From the NCBI RefSeq assembly GCF_040939455.1, contig NC_134113.1:10588501-10652500 (forward strand): a DNA stretch of 64,000 nucleotides, written 5' to 3'. Under the pieces are notes generated by a model that ran no database searches, had not been told where the DNA came from, and was given only the letters and a program-made list of their open reading frames with translations. Source of the stretch: Microcebus murinus (Eukaryota; Chordata; Mammalia; Primates; Cheirogaleidae). The position numbers were made by a program, and so were the translations under genes. This document shows, in pieces, positions 43,919-55,545 of this stretch. The first letter of the stretch is position 1, and each line of letters begins with the position of its first letter.

Positions 43919-44260
43919 GGCCGGGCTTGGTGGCTCACGCCTGTAATCCTAACACTCTGGGAGGCAGAGGCGGGTGGATCGCTCAAGGTCAGGAGTTCAA
44001 AACCAGCCTGAGCAAGAGCGAGACCCCGTCTCTACTATAAATAAAAAGAAATTAATTGGCCAACTAAAAATATATAGAAAAAATTAGCCGGGCATGGTGG
44101 CACATGCCTGTAGTCCCAGCTACCTAGGAGGCTGAGGTAGGAGGATCGCCTGAGCCCAGGAGTTTGAGGTTGCTGTGAGCTAGGCTGATGCCATGGCACT
44201 CTAGCCCAGGCAACAGAGTGAGACTCTGTCTCAAAAAAAAAAAAAAAAAAGAAAGAAAGA
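43919..44260 (+). mobile_element. Alu dimer, sense, with target-site duplication
   Basis: GGCCGGGCTTGGTGGCTCAC through both arms and an A/GAAA tail. AGAAATTCACGG on the left and AGAAATTCATGG on the right flank it. The linker has TTAATTGGCCAACTAAAAAT. Confidence 0.96.
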
Positions 44261-45224
44261 AATTCATGGGGTGGTAAAAAATAGAAAAGACCATTCTACA
44301 GGGCCCACTTAAAGTGCCAGTGCCTCGCCTGCATCATCACTTAAACCCACAGAACAGCCCTTGCCTGAAGCCACAGAAAAGGAAACGGTGAAACACAGCC
44401 CCAAATCCCAGATCCCCTGAGCAGGCTGTACCACCTCCTGCTGGCGTGCTGAGCAAGTCCCTTCTCCGTGGGCTAAAATCCCTTCCACCCAGAGAAGCCG
44501 GGAGGGAGGGATGAGGTGCCTGCCAAGGCTTTGTGAACTGCTGTGTAAACAGCCAGAGCAGAGGCTCCAGGAAAAGGGATCCTGCGGTCAAAAGTGCCTT
44601 TTCCCAGCTGCCTCCTCCGTATGCACGAGCATGTTCGAGGGTCTGAGACGATAGGCAGGAAAGGGCTTTATCATTGTCTGTCAAATTGGTGCAGGACCCT
44701 TGTCAGGGAGCAAGTTTTGGGAAAAAGCTCAACTGGTGCCCAAAGCTAGCTATTCCTCGTCCACTCTCTGCCTTCCTCATCTGCCCCCACGCCCTCCCCA
44801 GCCCCTGCCTCCTTCTGTAAGCATCTCCTGGTCTGACCCCTCCCGTCCAGTATGAGAAAGTCCAGGCTGGAGAGCACCTGTGGTCCTGTGGTCCCACCTC
44901 TGGTGTTCCCGCGGCCCAGAGAGGGCAAGCTTGCTCAAGGTCAGACTGAGAGAGCCAGTTGAGACTTGAACTCAGAGCCGCTGACTCACATCAGCCCTAG
45001 ACTGGCTTGCGGAGCCCAGTCTTGTCTCCTCAGGTTGGGAACACGTGCTGAGGGTGGGGCAGCTGCCCCGATCTTCCTGCCTTCCTCCCTCCAGCACCCG
45101 CTTGCGCTCTGCACTTAGCAGGTGCCAAATCAATACGGTTTAATCACAGGAGCGCTCTGCGATAACCTCCATGCCAAAGGATCACCCCCACCCCCTCCTG
45201 AGAGTGGTGGGGGGGGGGCGCCTG

Positions 45225-45320
45225 GGGACTCAGTGTCCTCATAGTGTGACCTTGGGCAGGTCATTTACCTTCACAGGCCTGAGACCTCAGGTGGTAAAAG
45301 TTGATAATGACTCTTAACAA
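45225..45320 (+). mobile_element. MIR fragment, sense
   Basis: GTGTGACCTTGGGCAGGTCA followed by TTTACCTTCACAGGCCTGAG is the MIR core. Confidence 0.75.
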
Positions 45321-45624
45321 GAACACCTAGATCTGAGTCTCAACCTTTTTTTTTCTTTCTTTAAGCCATTGCTGCCACCTCCAATCTCCATACTGCCCTT
45401 CTAATGTTGTTTGAAATTCAAAATAGGTTAAATAACACGATAAAAACAAAGAAGGCAATAGGACAAAGCTTGCTTTGTTTTCTGACTACATTCTCCTCCC
45501 TTCCCACCATCTGATCCTCCCCCAACCCTAACTCCTCCCCTCGGGGGGAGTTCTGAATCATCCCTTTCCCTGGCACCCCCGGCACCAGCACTGAGACTGA
45601 CGTCCTGGTCCTCGTGGAATGTTT

Positions 45625-45790
45625 GCTAAGTTATAAGCGCTCTGCAGTTGGCCAGCCATTACATGATGTCATCTGAGTCTCCAACAACCCCCAAAGCTGG
45701 AGGGTTGGCCCATCTTACAGGGAGAGCGAGGTTCACAGAGAAGGGACCTGTCCAAGGTTACTGGCAGGTGCACGGCCAGGGCCAGGTTCC
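45625..45790 (-). mobile_element. MIR fragment, antisense
   Basis: CCATCTTACAGGGAGAGCGA and CTGTCCAAGGTTACTGGCAG match antisense MIR. Confidence 0.7.
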
Positions 45791-46399
45791 CCTGATCAGC
45801 AGAGATTAAGGATGAGTCCCTGGGGGCAGGCACTGGGGGTGAGGTGGGTGTGACTCTGTGGAATGTCATGTAGAGGGGTCAACTGTGTCTGCCATGTGGG
45901 CACAGACACCTCACTCTCACCTCCAGCTCCCAGACTTCTTGGGGCAGCCCCTCCTCTCCCAGCAAAAGGGGCTCCTGCCAACTTCCATGGCCACTTTGAC
46001 TTGGGAGATCAGCTTTCTCCCCAACCCTGGGATGATCCAAGCTCCCAAATGCTTCTGGGCACCTCCAAATAGTAGCCCCCCACTCCCTCCCTCCTGCAAT
46101 AGAGAGACCCTGCCACCGGGCAGGGCACTGTCTTCCCACAGCATCCCAGGCAGGTCCCCTCCCAGGGGGGTTGTGCGCGTGACAATTAGAAGACGCTGTA
46201 ATTCAACTCCCAGACCCTGGAGCAGGGCAGCCCTGGGTTCAAATCAAATACTTTTACACTGATGTCTCTCCTGGGGACGCTTGGTGGCAGCCATCTGGCA
46301 GTTGATGCTGACCACAGGGCATTCGTTGCTGGCCATCAGGTGTGCCCAGCTGGCACTGACTGTCCTGGTGGTTGGGGCAGTGAGTGAGCCTAGGAACAC

Positions 46400-46480
46400 T
46401 ACCTGTTAATACTCAGAATGCCCATTTTACAGATGAAAAACTGAGGCTCAGAAAGGAGACTAATTTGCTGTAGGTCAAAG
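46400..46480 (-). mobile_element. MIR fragment, antisense
   Basis: CCCATTTTACAGATGAAAAA and CTGAGGCTCAGAAAGGAGAC are the MIR core in reverse. Confidence 0.8.
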
Positions 46481-47599
46481 AACAATAAAAAGTGGGGTGC
46501 CTGGGAGCCTGCCTAGGATTCCACCAACATCAGAAGTAAACGCCCCAGGGCTGGGTGAAGCCCAGGCAGGAATGGGGAAGTTTTGGAGTTGGACACCAGC
46601 GCTGAGCTCAGGAGAGGCAGGGTGGGGAGGCAGGAGACGAAGCTCTGCAGACTCAGTGCCTGTGACCTGGGCCAGGTGGTGGCCATGCAGCCTCAGTGTC
46701 CCTGGAGTCCTTGTCTTTACCCAGTAGAGGACAATCAGGGCCTGGGCACATGGCTCCAGCTCACGCATGGCGGAGGGACACAGGGACAACATCTGGGCCC
46801 GGGCAGGGACTACGCATTAGGGGAGGCCAACAGGGGCCGCTGTGGAGGCGCATGTGGTCTGGGGGAGGCCAGGGACCGCTGCGGGTGGGGAGGGCAGAGG
46901 CGGCCGCTGCACCCTTGCGCTCACCAGGTGGCGGGCCGCTGTGCGTACCTGCAGCACAAGTGGCGCCACGTCTCATCCTGGAGGCCGCTGCTCGGGCGCA
47001 CAGAACGCTCTCCCTGCCAGCGTCCAGCCGCCTAACCTCACCCCCGCTGCTGGACAGCCGTCCCCGTCTTGCTGAGGGTGGTTCCCCAAACTTGCCCTGG
47101 CCCTGGCATGAGGGGTGACGTCCTGGGGACTGGCTTCCCGTGTCCCTGAAAGCCCGGCAGCTTCAAGATGGAGGGACGGGGAAACTGAGGCCAGAAAGGG
47201 GTAGCCAGCTGTCTTCAGTCACGCTGCTGGGACGGGTTCTCCTACTCCAAGGGGAGCACTGTGGGCCATTAGGGAGGGACAGGGGGAAAGGACAGGGGAC
47301 GAGAAGGACCCAGGCGGGAGATGAGACGGGAGACTCGCTCCTTGTCCGCCCACCCAGAGTTAGAGCCGCACCAGCCCTCGACCAGGAGAGGCGGCGGCTG
47401 CGCTGGGTCTCGAGTTCCCACGCCACGTTTCGGTCACTGTGGTCTCCCTCCCTGCTAGTAGTTTCGTCTCTCCGAGCCTCAGTTTCCCGGTTTAGACAAG
47501 GGCTTCAAATTTCGCTGGCCTTGCATGCTTCGGGCACGGTTAGAACAATCCTGAGGGCAGGGGGAACTGGAAGGCCGGGAAAGGAATCAGCCACAAAAC

Positions 47600-48480
47600 A
47601 TTCCCTCGGGGCGAAGGGGAGGGTCGCCCCGCGGGGGAAGGGGGCAGCGGCTGTCTTGGCCAGCCCGGAGGAGAACCGGACGGGATGACCTCATCCGCTG
47701 CTCCAGCCTGGAATGCAGCGGTCGGAGAGGGGGCAGGGAGCCTGGTCCATCTCCCCAGCCCCCCAACTTCCCGCTCTCCGCGTCGGCCTCCGCCGAGGGG
47801 CCAGACATTCCGACACTTCGCGCCCCCTCCGTTCCTTCACTCCCTTACCCGGCGCAGGAAGCAGCGTAGACGGCCCTCCGCTCGCCCCTCTCCCCGCAGT
47901 ACGCTTTAGCGCTCGCCACCTCCAATTCTCTGTCCCCTCCGCCCGCCAGGAACGTGACAAAACAACCCGAAAACTTGAGCGTCCCGGCGCGGGCCGGCGG
48001 CAGCGCCCGGCCTCGCGGTTGGCACGGCGCGCCTCCCCGGCAGGCCCCTCCCCCACGCCGGCCCCCCGGAGCCTAGGAGGGTGCGGGGCCCCGGGGGCAA
48101 CGCGGTCCGGGCGGGCGTCACGCCCCCCGGCCTGAGGACCCGCGCGCCCGCTGCTGTTACCTGTTCTCGGAGAGCCCCGGGGGCGCGGGCGGAAGGACGG
48201 ACTCGTCGGCAGCCGCGCGTCCCGCGTCCCGGCTCGCAGTCGGGGAGTCGCTGGGCCGGTCTGCGCCGCCCTGGCCGCGGGCTCCGCGGGCTGGCTCCGG
48301 GGCGGGGGCGGGGTGTGGGCGCGCTCCCTCCTCCCGCCTCGCTCCTCCCGCCCGCGGGCGGGGCCGGCCCCTTCCTCGGCACCGTCCTCGCCGAGTCGAG
48401 CTGAGCCGCGCCGCAGCCAAGGGGGGCGCGGCTGGGGTGCCGGGCCAGCCCTCTGCCCGCCGTCCGCCGGGGCAGGGCGA
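47600..48480 (-). promoter_or_regulatory. CDC42EP1: CDC42EP1 CpG-island promoter
   Basis: The most CpG-dense stretch of the window, without a TATA box. GC boxes GGGGCGGGGGCGGGG (about 48300-48313) and GGGCGGGGCC (48356-48365) suggest initiation around 48.3-48.4 kb on the minus strand. Confidence 0.7.
48161..48400 (-). other. CDC42EP1: Probable non-coding exon 1 of CDC42EP1
   Basis: GAGAACAG/GTAACAG at 48161/48160 is a fair donor inside the CpG island and pairs in sense with the acceptor at 43657. The 5' end is only a guess. Confidence 0.45.
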
Positions 48481-48484
48481 TCTG

Positions 48485-48800
48485 AGCTGGGGGATGTGCA
48501 GGCTCCCAGGGGGAGGCGACTGTGGTCCTCGGTCCCCCTCGTGGCCTTGGGGCGTCCAGAACCAATAAGCTATTGCTCCCGGGCCCTCCAGCCACTCACT
48601 GCGGGGACTTTGGGGACCCTGGAAGCCTGTTCTCAGAGGCCTTGAATGCCTGGGCCTTTAGACCTTGAGTTTTACAGGCCTGGAATGCCCACTCCCTTTC
48701 TCCCAACCCCTCCATTCCTTTCCACCCAATACAGGCCTTGCGCGTGCCAGTAGGACAACTTAGCCACACTGGGGTGCAGGTCATGGGAGGCCACTTGTAG
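48485..48800. other. Start of the CDC42EP1-CARD10 intergenic region
   Basis: Unique-looking sequence just upstream of the CpG island. Nothing recognised. Confidence 0.5.
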
Positions 48801-48960
48801 AGCGGTGTAGCGTGGTAGTCAAGGCAGGAGAGCCTGGAGCCAGGCAGCCTGGGTTCCTTTCCTGCCTCCATCACCACTCACCTTTCTGTGCCTCAGTTTC
48901 CCCATTAGTAAAATGGGATAATAATAGCAGATGTCACGTGTTTTACCTAGAGGGTCCCTG
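48800..48960 (+). mobile_element. MIR SINE, sense, long copy
   Basis: GGAGCCAGGCAGCCTGGGTT, TGTGCCTCAGTTTCCCCATT and AGTAAAATGGGATAATAATA follow MIR over about 160 bases. Confidence 0.88.
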
Positions 48961-49019
48961 CTCTATCACCTAGGAGGCTTGCGGAGCAGGTAAATAAGGT
49001 CACACCTCAGAAGCCTTTA

Positions 49020-49240
49020 CTAAGTCCCCCTCACATGGGGAGCAGGGCGTCAACCATGCCCAGGACCCTGTGCCATCCTCAAGGACGGGAGAGAGATCTC
49101 TGACTCCTGCCTCATGGTGCTGTGCCCTCCTCTGACTACTCCCCTCTGACTGTGAGCTTCCTGAGGACAGGCAGGAAGACCTGCTGCTGTCATGGCACAG
49201 AGAAGTCCCTAACACAGCCTGTGTGGTGCAGGCGCAGCAC
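49020..49240 (+). mobile_element. L2 3' relic, sense
   Basis: TGACTGTGAGCTTCCTGAGG, ACAGGCAGGAAGACCTGCTG and CACAGAGAAGTCCCTAACAC resemble the L2 3' end. Confidence 0.6.
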
Positions 49241-49380
49241 TTATGGGGCACCTAATGCATACTGGGCCCGATAGCACTCACACGCATTATCACATTAAAT
49301 CCCCAAGGGAGCCCCATAGGGACAGTACTGCCATCGTGTCCATGTTGCAGAGAAATGAAGTAGCTTGCGCAAGCCCCCTA
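49240..49380 (-). mobile_element. MIR SINE, antisense
   Basis: CACCTAATGCATACTGGGCC, CGCATTATCACATTAAATCC and TTGCAGAGAAATGAAGTAGC match antisense MIR. Confidence 0.75.
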
Positions 49381-49549
49381 CTTTGGCAGCGTGGCCACAC
49401 TTTCCAGTTTGCCCAGGACAGTCCCAGATTACGCCTACTGTCCCAGCGTAATTATTAATAGCACTTCCTTTCATTCTCAGAGGTGACCTGGTTAGACAAT
49501 AAATTACACGTCACTCTAGTCAGAGGATCCTTGGAGCAGTTGGCAAAGG

Positions 49550-49720
49550 AAGCAGTCTGGTGCAATGTTGAAGCCCCCGAGCTCAAATCCTGGCCCAATG
49601 GGTGACCGTGGGCAAAGCACTTGGCTCCTCTGAGCTCAAGTTTCTTATCTATAAAATGGGCATAATACAGTGCAGGTGTTTACTACTTACAGGGGTGTTG
49701 CGAGCCCTAGAGCGATGGTG
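49550..49720 (+). mobile_element. MIR SINE, sense
   Basis: TCAAATCCTGGCCCAATGGG, TGACCGTGGGCAAAGCACTT and CTATAAAATGGGCATAATAC match MIR. Confidence 0.85.
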
Positions 49721-49819
49721 GAGAAAGCAGTCCTAATGGAAGCGGTTACAACCTGCACCACAGCACGCCCCGTCCTCTTTTCCCCAGGGCTGGGAGGGCG
49801 GGCAGGAAACACCCAGCGG

Positions 49820-49960
49820 CTGAGAATCTCCCCACTATGTGCCAGGTGCTTTGTCTCCTCCAGCTCATGGTGAGGCAACCTCTGAGTCAAGGATTCTTGC
49901 CCCGTTTTACAGAGGGGTAAACTGAGGCTGAGAGGAGCCCTCTCCCTCTTTTGCAGACTG
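49820..49960 (-). mobile_element. MIR SINE, antisense
   Basis: CCACTATGTGCCAGGTGCTT, CCCGTTTTACAGAGGGGTAA and ACTGAGGCTGAGAGGAGCC match antisense MIR. Confidence 0.8.
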
Positions 49961-50660
49961 TCTCCAGATAGAAATCTGTCTCAAGTAGGCTGCATCCCTG
50001 ATTCTGGCTCCACTTCTGGGATTTAAGGATCCAACTTAAGTTCTTCCCTCTGGAAAATGGGAGAAAGGGAGGGGTCTCCATATCCCTGAGAAAACTGTGG
50101 GGTTGGGACAGTCCTCCTTTCTCTGCCGTTCTGCTCTCCCAGTTTCCTGCAGTCCACTTCCTTCCCCTCAAGAGGTGGTGCCCAGGAGTGCAGGGGTTAA
50201 CACTGCAGAGCTGCAATCACCATGCAGAATGCAGAACAAATGCCTCCCAGCTGGGGTCTGGGAGCTGCTAGGTGGGACAGACTGCCTGGACTTCAGGAGC
50301 CCCTACCTCCTCCCCTATCCTGAAGAAACCTGGCTCCTTGGGCGGCAGCCATAGAGTTGCCCCCTCAACTCAGCCCTGCAGACTTGGTGGCCAAGGTGAG
50401 GAGGGGTGCTTGAGGGAAGGAGGCAGTTTCTGGCCAGGGAGTTCTCTGTGGAGCTAGAGATGAGGGGCAGGGCATAGCTAGAGAGAAGCACTTCCCCCTT
50501 GGGGACCCAGGGATGCCAGTGGCCTCGAACCAGGTTCCAGCCAGGTTTGGAGTGGGAGCCTGGAGCTGAGTTGGCTTGGGCACATCTATCAGCCCCTCCC
50601 AGTCCCTCCCTAGGGATCAGGCACCCTTTGCACCCCAGAGTCTGGCTGGGCTTTTGGTCA
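49960..50660. other. Intergenic stretch without recognised features
   Basis: No gene, RNA or repeat that I can support. Confidence 0.5.
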
Positions 50661-51375
50661 GTTTATGCATCTGCTTGTTGACCCATTCATTGGTCTTCCT
50701 CTATCTCTTGAGTGTTCACTGGCTCATCCTCCTACCAGTGCAGTTGCCAATTTGTCCTTCTGCCCTCTGCCCACTCACTGTCCATCCGTCTGCCCACCCT
50801 CGGCCCACCCGTTTACCCAACTACTTCCCATCCATCTCTTTATTTATTGAGACACAGTCTCACTCTGTTGCCAGGGTAGAGTGCCGTGGTGTCAGCCTAG
50901 CCCACAGCAACTTCAAACTCCTGGGCTCAAGCAATCCTCCTGCCTCAGCCTCCCGAGTAGCTGGGACTACAGGCACTAGCCACCATGCCCGGCTAATTTT
51001 TTCTATATATTTTTAGTTGGCCAATTAATTTCTTTCTATTTTTAGTACAGACGGGGTCTTGCTCTTGCTCAGGCTGGTTTTGAACTCCTGACCTTGAGTT
51101 ATCCACCCACCTCGGCCTCCCAGAGTGCTAGGAGTGCTAGAGTGTGTAACGCCCATGCATCCATCTGCCCACCCATGCATGCATCCGCCCACCACCCACT
51201 CCATCTGCCTACCTTCCCACGCACCCTTCCATCCACCCACCCATCCTTCTGCTCCATTCGTTTACCCACTGATACACCCACCTGCCCCATCCATCTGCAT
51301 CCCTTGATCCACCGCCCACACCTGTAGCCACCTACCCTCCCACCTGTCCATCCATGCATCCATCTACTCATTTCC
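50660..51375. repeat. Degenerate CATC/CCAC tandem repeat, interrupted by an Alu
   Basis: Imperfect CCATC and CCACC units run over about 50680-50837 and 51150-51370, split by the Alu at 50838-51131. The right part is the purer one. Confidence 0.8.
50838..51131 (-). mobile_element. Alu dimer, antisense, left arm cut short
   Basis: ATTGAGACACAGTCTCACTC through both arms. It stops at CAGAGTGCTAGG and then repeats AGTGCTAG into the CATC array, losing the GCCGGGCGC terminus. Confidence 0.93.
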
Positions 51376-51453
51376 CTTTCCATCCTGTGGTGCCCTTACA
51401 GCGACTCACACCTGGCCTCTGCTGACCAACACAGGTCTCTGAGCATGTTCTTA

Positions 51454-51458
<5 letters not shown>

Positions 51459-51493
<35 letters not shown>
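51459..51493. repeat. (CA)n microsatellite, 17 units
   Basis: A perfect ACAC run. Confidence 0.98.
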
Positions 51494-51495
<2 letters not shown>

Positions 51496-51889
51496 CCCTC
51501 ACCTCATCAGTGGGTTACCTGAAGGGAAAACATCCTTGAAGACTGCTCTGAAATGTCACCTCCTCCTGGAGGAACTCCTTCAAAGTGAGCCTCCCCCGCA
51601 CCTGGTCCATCCTCCATATTGGTGTCTCTTGCCTGGTGAGGCCTCCAAGGGGACAGTGATGTCCACTGAGGGCAGAACCCTCCTCCCGGGACCACTGCGG
51701 GGCTGCTCTTGGGCGAGACTCCCGCCAGGGCTCAGCCACACCTGGGCACTGTGGGGGCGGGGCAGCTTTGGGCTCTTCGAGAGGCTTGTGTTGTGATATA
51801 GTTCCTCAGGTGCCCTCACACCTAGGGGAGACTGGCGACGGGCCTAACAGGCTGTCCCCCATGTTCTCTCCCCGGTGACCCAGTGTGCA

Positions 51890-52070
51890 TTTCCAGGTCA
51901 GACAAACTTGAGTTCAAATCTCGGCTTTTCCTCTCATTAACAGAGTGATCTTGGACGAGTCACTGCCTAGCTTTGGCCTCAGTTGCATTATCTGTGTGGA
52001 GCCCTAAAGCTCACGGCCTGACCTGTAGTTACGGTCAAGGGAGGGCAGCTATTATTATTACTGTTACCAT
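51890..52070 (+). mobile_element. MIR SINE, sense
   Basis: TTGAGTTCAAATCTCGGCTT, GAGTGATCTTGGACGAGTCA and TGGCCTCAGTTGCATTATCT match MIR. Confidence 0.8.
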
Positions 52071-52095
52071 TCTTTTTTTCTGAGGAGGCAATTTA

Positions 52096-52395
52096 TTTTT
52101 TTCATTTTTATTTTTTTTGAGACAGAGTCTCACTCTGTTGCCCCGGCTAGAGTTGTGGTGTCAGCCTAGCGCACAGCAACCTCAAACTCCTGGGCTCAAG
52201 CGATCCTCCTGCCTCAGCCCCTTGAGTAGCTGGGACTCCAGGCATGCGCCACCATGCCCAGCTAATTTTTCTATTTTTGGTAGAGACGGTGTCTTGCTCT
52301 TGCTTAGGCTGGTCTTGAACTCCTGAGCTCAAAGAATCCGCCTGCCTTGGCCTCCCAGAGTGCTAGGATTACAGGCGTGAGCACTGTGCTCTGCT
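52096..52395 (-). mobile_element. Alu dimer, antisense
   Basis: GAGACAGAGTCTCACTCTG through both arms to GGCGTGAGCACTGTGC, with GGCAATTT on both sides. The linker lacks the long TTGGCCAATTAATTTC block. Confidence 0.92.
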
Positions 52396-52439
52396 GGCAA
52401 TTTCTTTTAACGCATGCCCTGGGCTGGGCCCCTTGGGAG

Positions 52440-52700
52440 GGGCGGTGGTAAGGAGTGCAGTCCCTGCTCTCGAGAGCCTTAGCATCCAGCGGGGACGACA
52501 GAGGCTGGAGGTTGGTGGGCACGAAGGGCCAAAATAGTGGTAGAAGGGGCCAGGGAGGCAGAGGACTGGCTGAGGAGGTCCAGGGAGGCTTCCTGGAGAA
52601 GGTGGCATTCGAACTGGGCCTTGTGTGTTGGGGCGAGGCTGCCCATGGGTGGAGCTGGGGATAGAACAGGCCTTGGCAAAGAGGTGGCGGTGGAAGTGGC
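52440..52700 (-). mobile_element. L2 relic, antisense
   Basis: CAGTCCCTGCTCTCGAGAGC, GAGGCTTCCTGGAGAAGGTG and GCATTCGAACTGGGCCTTGT are typical antisense L2. Confidence 0.75.
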
Positions 52701-53209
52701 ACACCTGAGGCTGGTGCGTGATCTGGTGCCAGAAGGCTCTGTGGGAGATGCGTTGGGAAGGGTCTACTGTGGAGCTGCAGGCAGGACAGAGGATTGAGTG
52801 CCGTGCTTAGGGAGAGAGGGGAGTGGGAGGACCCTCTGCAGCACGTGCTAGGCTGGGCCACTACCCACCCCAGCCGGTAGCTGCCCTCAGGGATCACAGG
52901 CCCTGGGGCGGCTCAGGATCCTCCATGGAGTTTCCTGTTTGGGCAGCAACCTTGCCCAATGTTTTGTTTTTGTTTTTCCCTTGCAGACCTTGAGGGCAGG
53001 AACAGGTTCTGAGGGAGCCAGGAGGCGGAGACCCTCCTGGAAGGAACCTTCAGCCCTCTGGTTCCTTCCTCCTGGACCAGGTCCCCAAGAGTCTACATTT
53101 GATGGGGCATTTCAGGGTCCTCAGAAGGCTCCCGGGGACACTGAGGCGCAGAGAGGACAGGACGCACCAGGGTGGCACAGCGAGGCTGCAGTGGAGTCCT
53201 GGGCTGCTT

Positions 53210-53660
53210 TTGGTATGAGTGAGCAGCTGTTGAGTGCCTACTGTGTGCTAGCCCCCAGCCTAACAGGACAGAACGGGCTCGCAGACAGTTAAGACTCAGC
53301 ACCAACTTGGCAGGGCTTCCAGGAAGGCTGCCCGGAGGAGGTGGGCCGAGTGAGGCCCTGCGTGGCTGTGCGAGGCTGTGTGCAAACCAGAGGGTGCGAG
53401 AGCCAGGCCGGGCGCACTGCTTGTGTGTGCCTGGTACGGATGCGTGTGGCCACTGGGTGTCAGCCAGAGTGATGCTGAGGTGGCGGGAGTCCGGGCCTGG
53501 CCTGGGGCTGGGGGTGGCCTGGGGCCGGGTGATGGCAGATGAATCCCTGCCAGTCTCGCCCAGTTGTTTCTGGAGGTGGTGTCTGGGTGTGAATGGGTGC
53601 TTGGGAGCAGTAGGGTCAGGGTGGGAGTTAATCCCCGGGGTATTTTGGAGGGTGTAGCCG
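53210..53660 (-). mobile_element. L2 relic, antisense
   Basis: TTGAGTGCCTACTGTGTGCT, GGGCTTCCAGGAAGGCTGCC and TTTTGGAGGGTGTAGCCGCC follow the antisense L2 order over about 450 bases. Confidence 0.65.
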
Positions 53661-54600
53661 CCAGGCCCGCTGGGAGAGCATGTCCCTGGGAGACAGCTGT
53701 CAGGGCCGGAAAACGCCTCTGGAATTCCAGGCTCTGGGAAAAGGGCGGGGCTGCGGCGAGTCTTCCAGGCCGACCCAGCTCTGGTTTCTTCCCACTGGTC
53801 GCAGGAGACGGCGCGGACGGCCCCCAACCCCCAGCTCCCTTTCTCCTGGAGAACAAGAAGCTGGACGGGGGCTGAGGAAGGACGTGGGGTCAGTTCCTCC
53901 GGCCCCGCCCTGAGGAGGACAGACAGACGCATGGATGGAGGGGCAGCTGGAGGGGGCAGGGCTGGGGGACCCGTTGGTCCCCTGGGTCATGGGACAGGGC
54001 TCTCCTGGACTGGGCCAGGTGCTTGGGCCTGGATGGAAGGAGGTGGGGAGGGGTCCTCCAGGAGACCTTTGTTCTCGAAGTAAGGGGGATGGGGTGGAGA
54101 GAGGAGGGGCTGGGGGGGACAGGAAAAGCGTTTGAGGAGCAGAAACAATGGGCTATTCTCCGTGGTCCAGCCTGGCCTGAGAGATAGGCCCGTGGGCAGC
54201 AGCCCGCCCTGGGGCTTCACGTGGCCCTGCCTTCCTCCCCCCCCGCCACCATGCGCTCATTCCTGACCCACCGCTCTGTCTCCTTCCAACAAAAGCCCGT
54301 CCACTTCCGCCAGCGAAGCGCTTCTATGCCCATCACCTCCTCTGTGTAGGGGGACAGAGACGGAGGGGACAGCACTGTGCCCACGCCTGCTCGCCACGGA
54401 GCTGCGAATCGGACCTGGTGCTCCCCGTGCAAGTCCCGGCTTCATCCAGCGGCTCCCCTGCCCCTCCTCACCACGCTGGCCTTAGTCCTGATGAGTCCCG
54501 ATGTCCTCCTCCCTTTCCTGGACTCTCCACAGGAGAAAGAGGATCAGAAGTGGGAGGAGAACCAACCAAGCCCCTCCTGAGTGCCAGACACGGGAGCCCC
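53660..54600. other. GC-rich intergenic stretch, no recognised feature
   Basis: It contains a 12-base perfect palindrome CTGGAATTCCAG (53719-53730). Long open frames here are on GC-rich sequence without similarity to known proteins. Confidence 0.5.
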
Positions 54601-54604
54601 GGTG

Positions 54605-54720
54605 TTCCATTTGCATTTGCTCTGACCCTAGCGAGGCCATTGTGCAGATGAGGAAAGTGAGGCCAAGGAGGTGCAGTGACTTCCTCAGCCTCTCACGGCC
54701 TGGAAGTGGCCACGAGGGGT
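54605..54720 (-). mobile_element. MIR fragment, antisense
   Basis: CCATTGTGCAGATGAGGAAA and GTGAGGCCAAGGAGGTGCAG match antisense MIR. Confidence 0.7.
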
Positions 54721-55064
54721 GGTTGTCCAGGTCTGTCTGTGGCACCCACCGCGGCCTGCTGCCTTCAGGGATGCTGCTCTCCCCTGATCCTCCCCGGAGC
54801 GGGAAGGAAACTCACGGGCTGTACACACATCCTCCGGGGACAGGAACTGCTCAGAAACATCCCTAACCGACGGGTGTTGCCTCTACTTACATCCCTTTGG
54901 TGATAGGGAGCTCAGGACTTCCCCAAGAGGACGCTTCTGCCAGCCAAGATGTTTTCCCCCCAAATGGAGCAGAAATCAACTCCCCACAACCTCTGCTCCT
55001 GCTCCTCCTTCCCCTTCCCAGGCACAGACATGCTCCCAGAAGCTCCTCCTTGCCAACGTCAGCA

Positions 55065-55200
55065 GAAGAGCTGGCTCCAGCTAGTCCCAGCTGTGGATCT
55101 CGGGCAAATTCCTTAGCCTCCCTGGGCCTCAGTTTTCTCATCTGTAAAATGGGAGTAGTAATGCCTGCGATCAAAGACGTCTGGGAGAGGAGCTTCACAG
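55065..55200 (+). mobile_element. MIR SINE, sense
   Basis: GATCTCGGGCAAATTCCTTA, CTGGGCCTCAGTTTTCTCAT and CTGTAAAATGGGAGTAGTAA match MIR. Confidence 0.85.
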
Positions 55201-55394
55201 ACACCGGTTTGGGTGTGTCATAATTACTGCAGAGGCTCAGGCTCCTTGTGCTTTTCTCCTTTGTTTCATGGACTTAACTGGCACATTACAGCTAGCACTC
55301 ACTAGGCACCAGCCCACCACCTGGCAGCAGGGCGTAGCCATTGCCTTTGAAGGCAGAAACTCGCGCCCCAGTTTGCAGAGAGGGGATGCTATGG

Positions 55395-55545
55395 TTTGCA
55401 CAGTTTTGTGTGCACAGTAACCTTTATTAATTCATAAAGACTCCAGTGATATCCTCATTGACAAGCAGGGAATCTCGCAGAGGTGGAAACAGGCCCAGAG
55501 AGGTGAAGTGACTTACCTGAGGTCCAACAGCACCTTTCTGCAGGG
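55395..55545 (-). mobile_element. MIR SINE, antisense
   Basis: TGGAAACAGGCCCAGAGAGG and TGAAGTGACTTACCTGAGGT match antisense MIR. Confidence 0.7.

Larger units (their letters stand above)
43657..48160 (-). other. CDC42EP1: CDC42EP1 intron 1
   Basis: It contains a possible L1M scrap (about 43800-43910), one full Alu, MIR relics near 45225-45320, 45625-45790 and 46400-46475, and otherwise unassigned sequence. TCACCAGGTGGCGGGCC at 46921-46937 is a weaker forward CTCF-like motif. Confidence 0.55.

Noticed and set aside
47906..48595. 229-codon open frame across the CDC42EP1 CpG island
   Set aside because: Arg/Pro/Gly-rich translation expected from any CpG island; it does not join the CDC42EP1 frame.
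51459..51493. Regular short repeats as a CRISPR array
   Set aside because: Simple CA microsatellite in mammalian DNA. No repeat-spacer structure occurs anywhere in the window.
53719..53730. CTGGAATTCCAG palindrome as an NF-kB-type site
   Set aside because: Only a partial match to that consensus and isolated; 12-base palindromes are expected by chance in 64 kb at a low rate.
53093..53932. 279-codon open frame on the minus strand
   Set aside because: It overlaps an antisense L2 relic in GC-rich DNA; the translation resembles no known protein and has no splice or promoter support.
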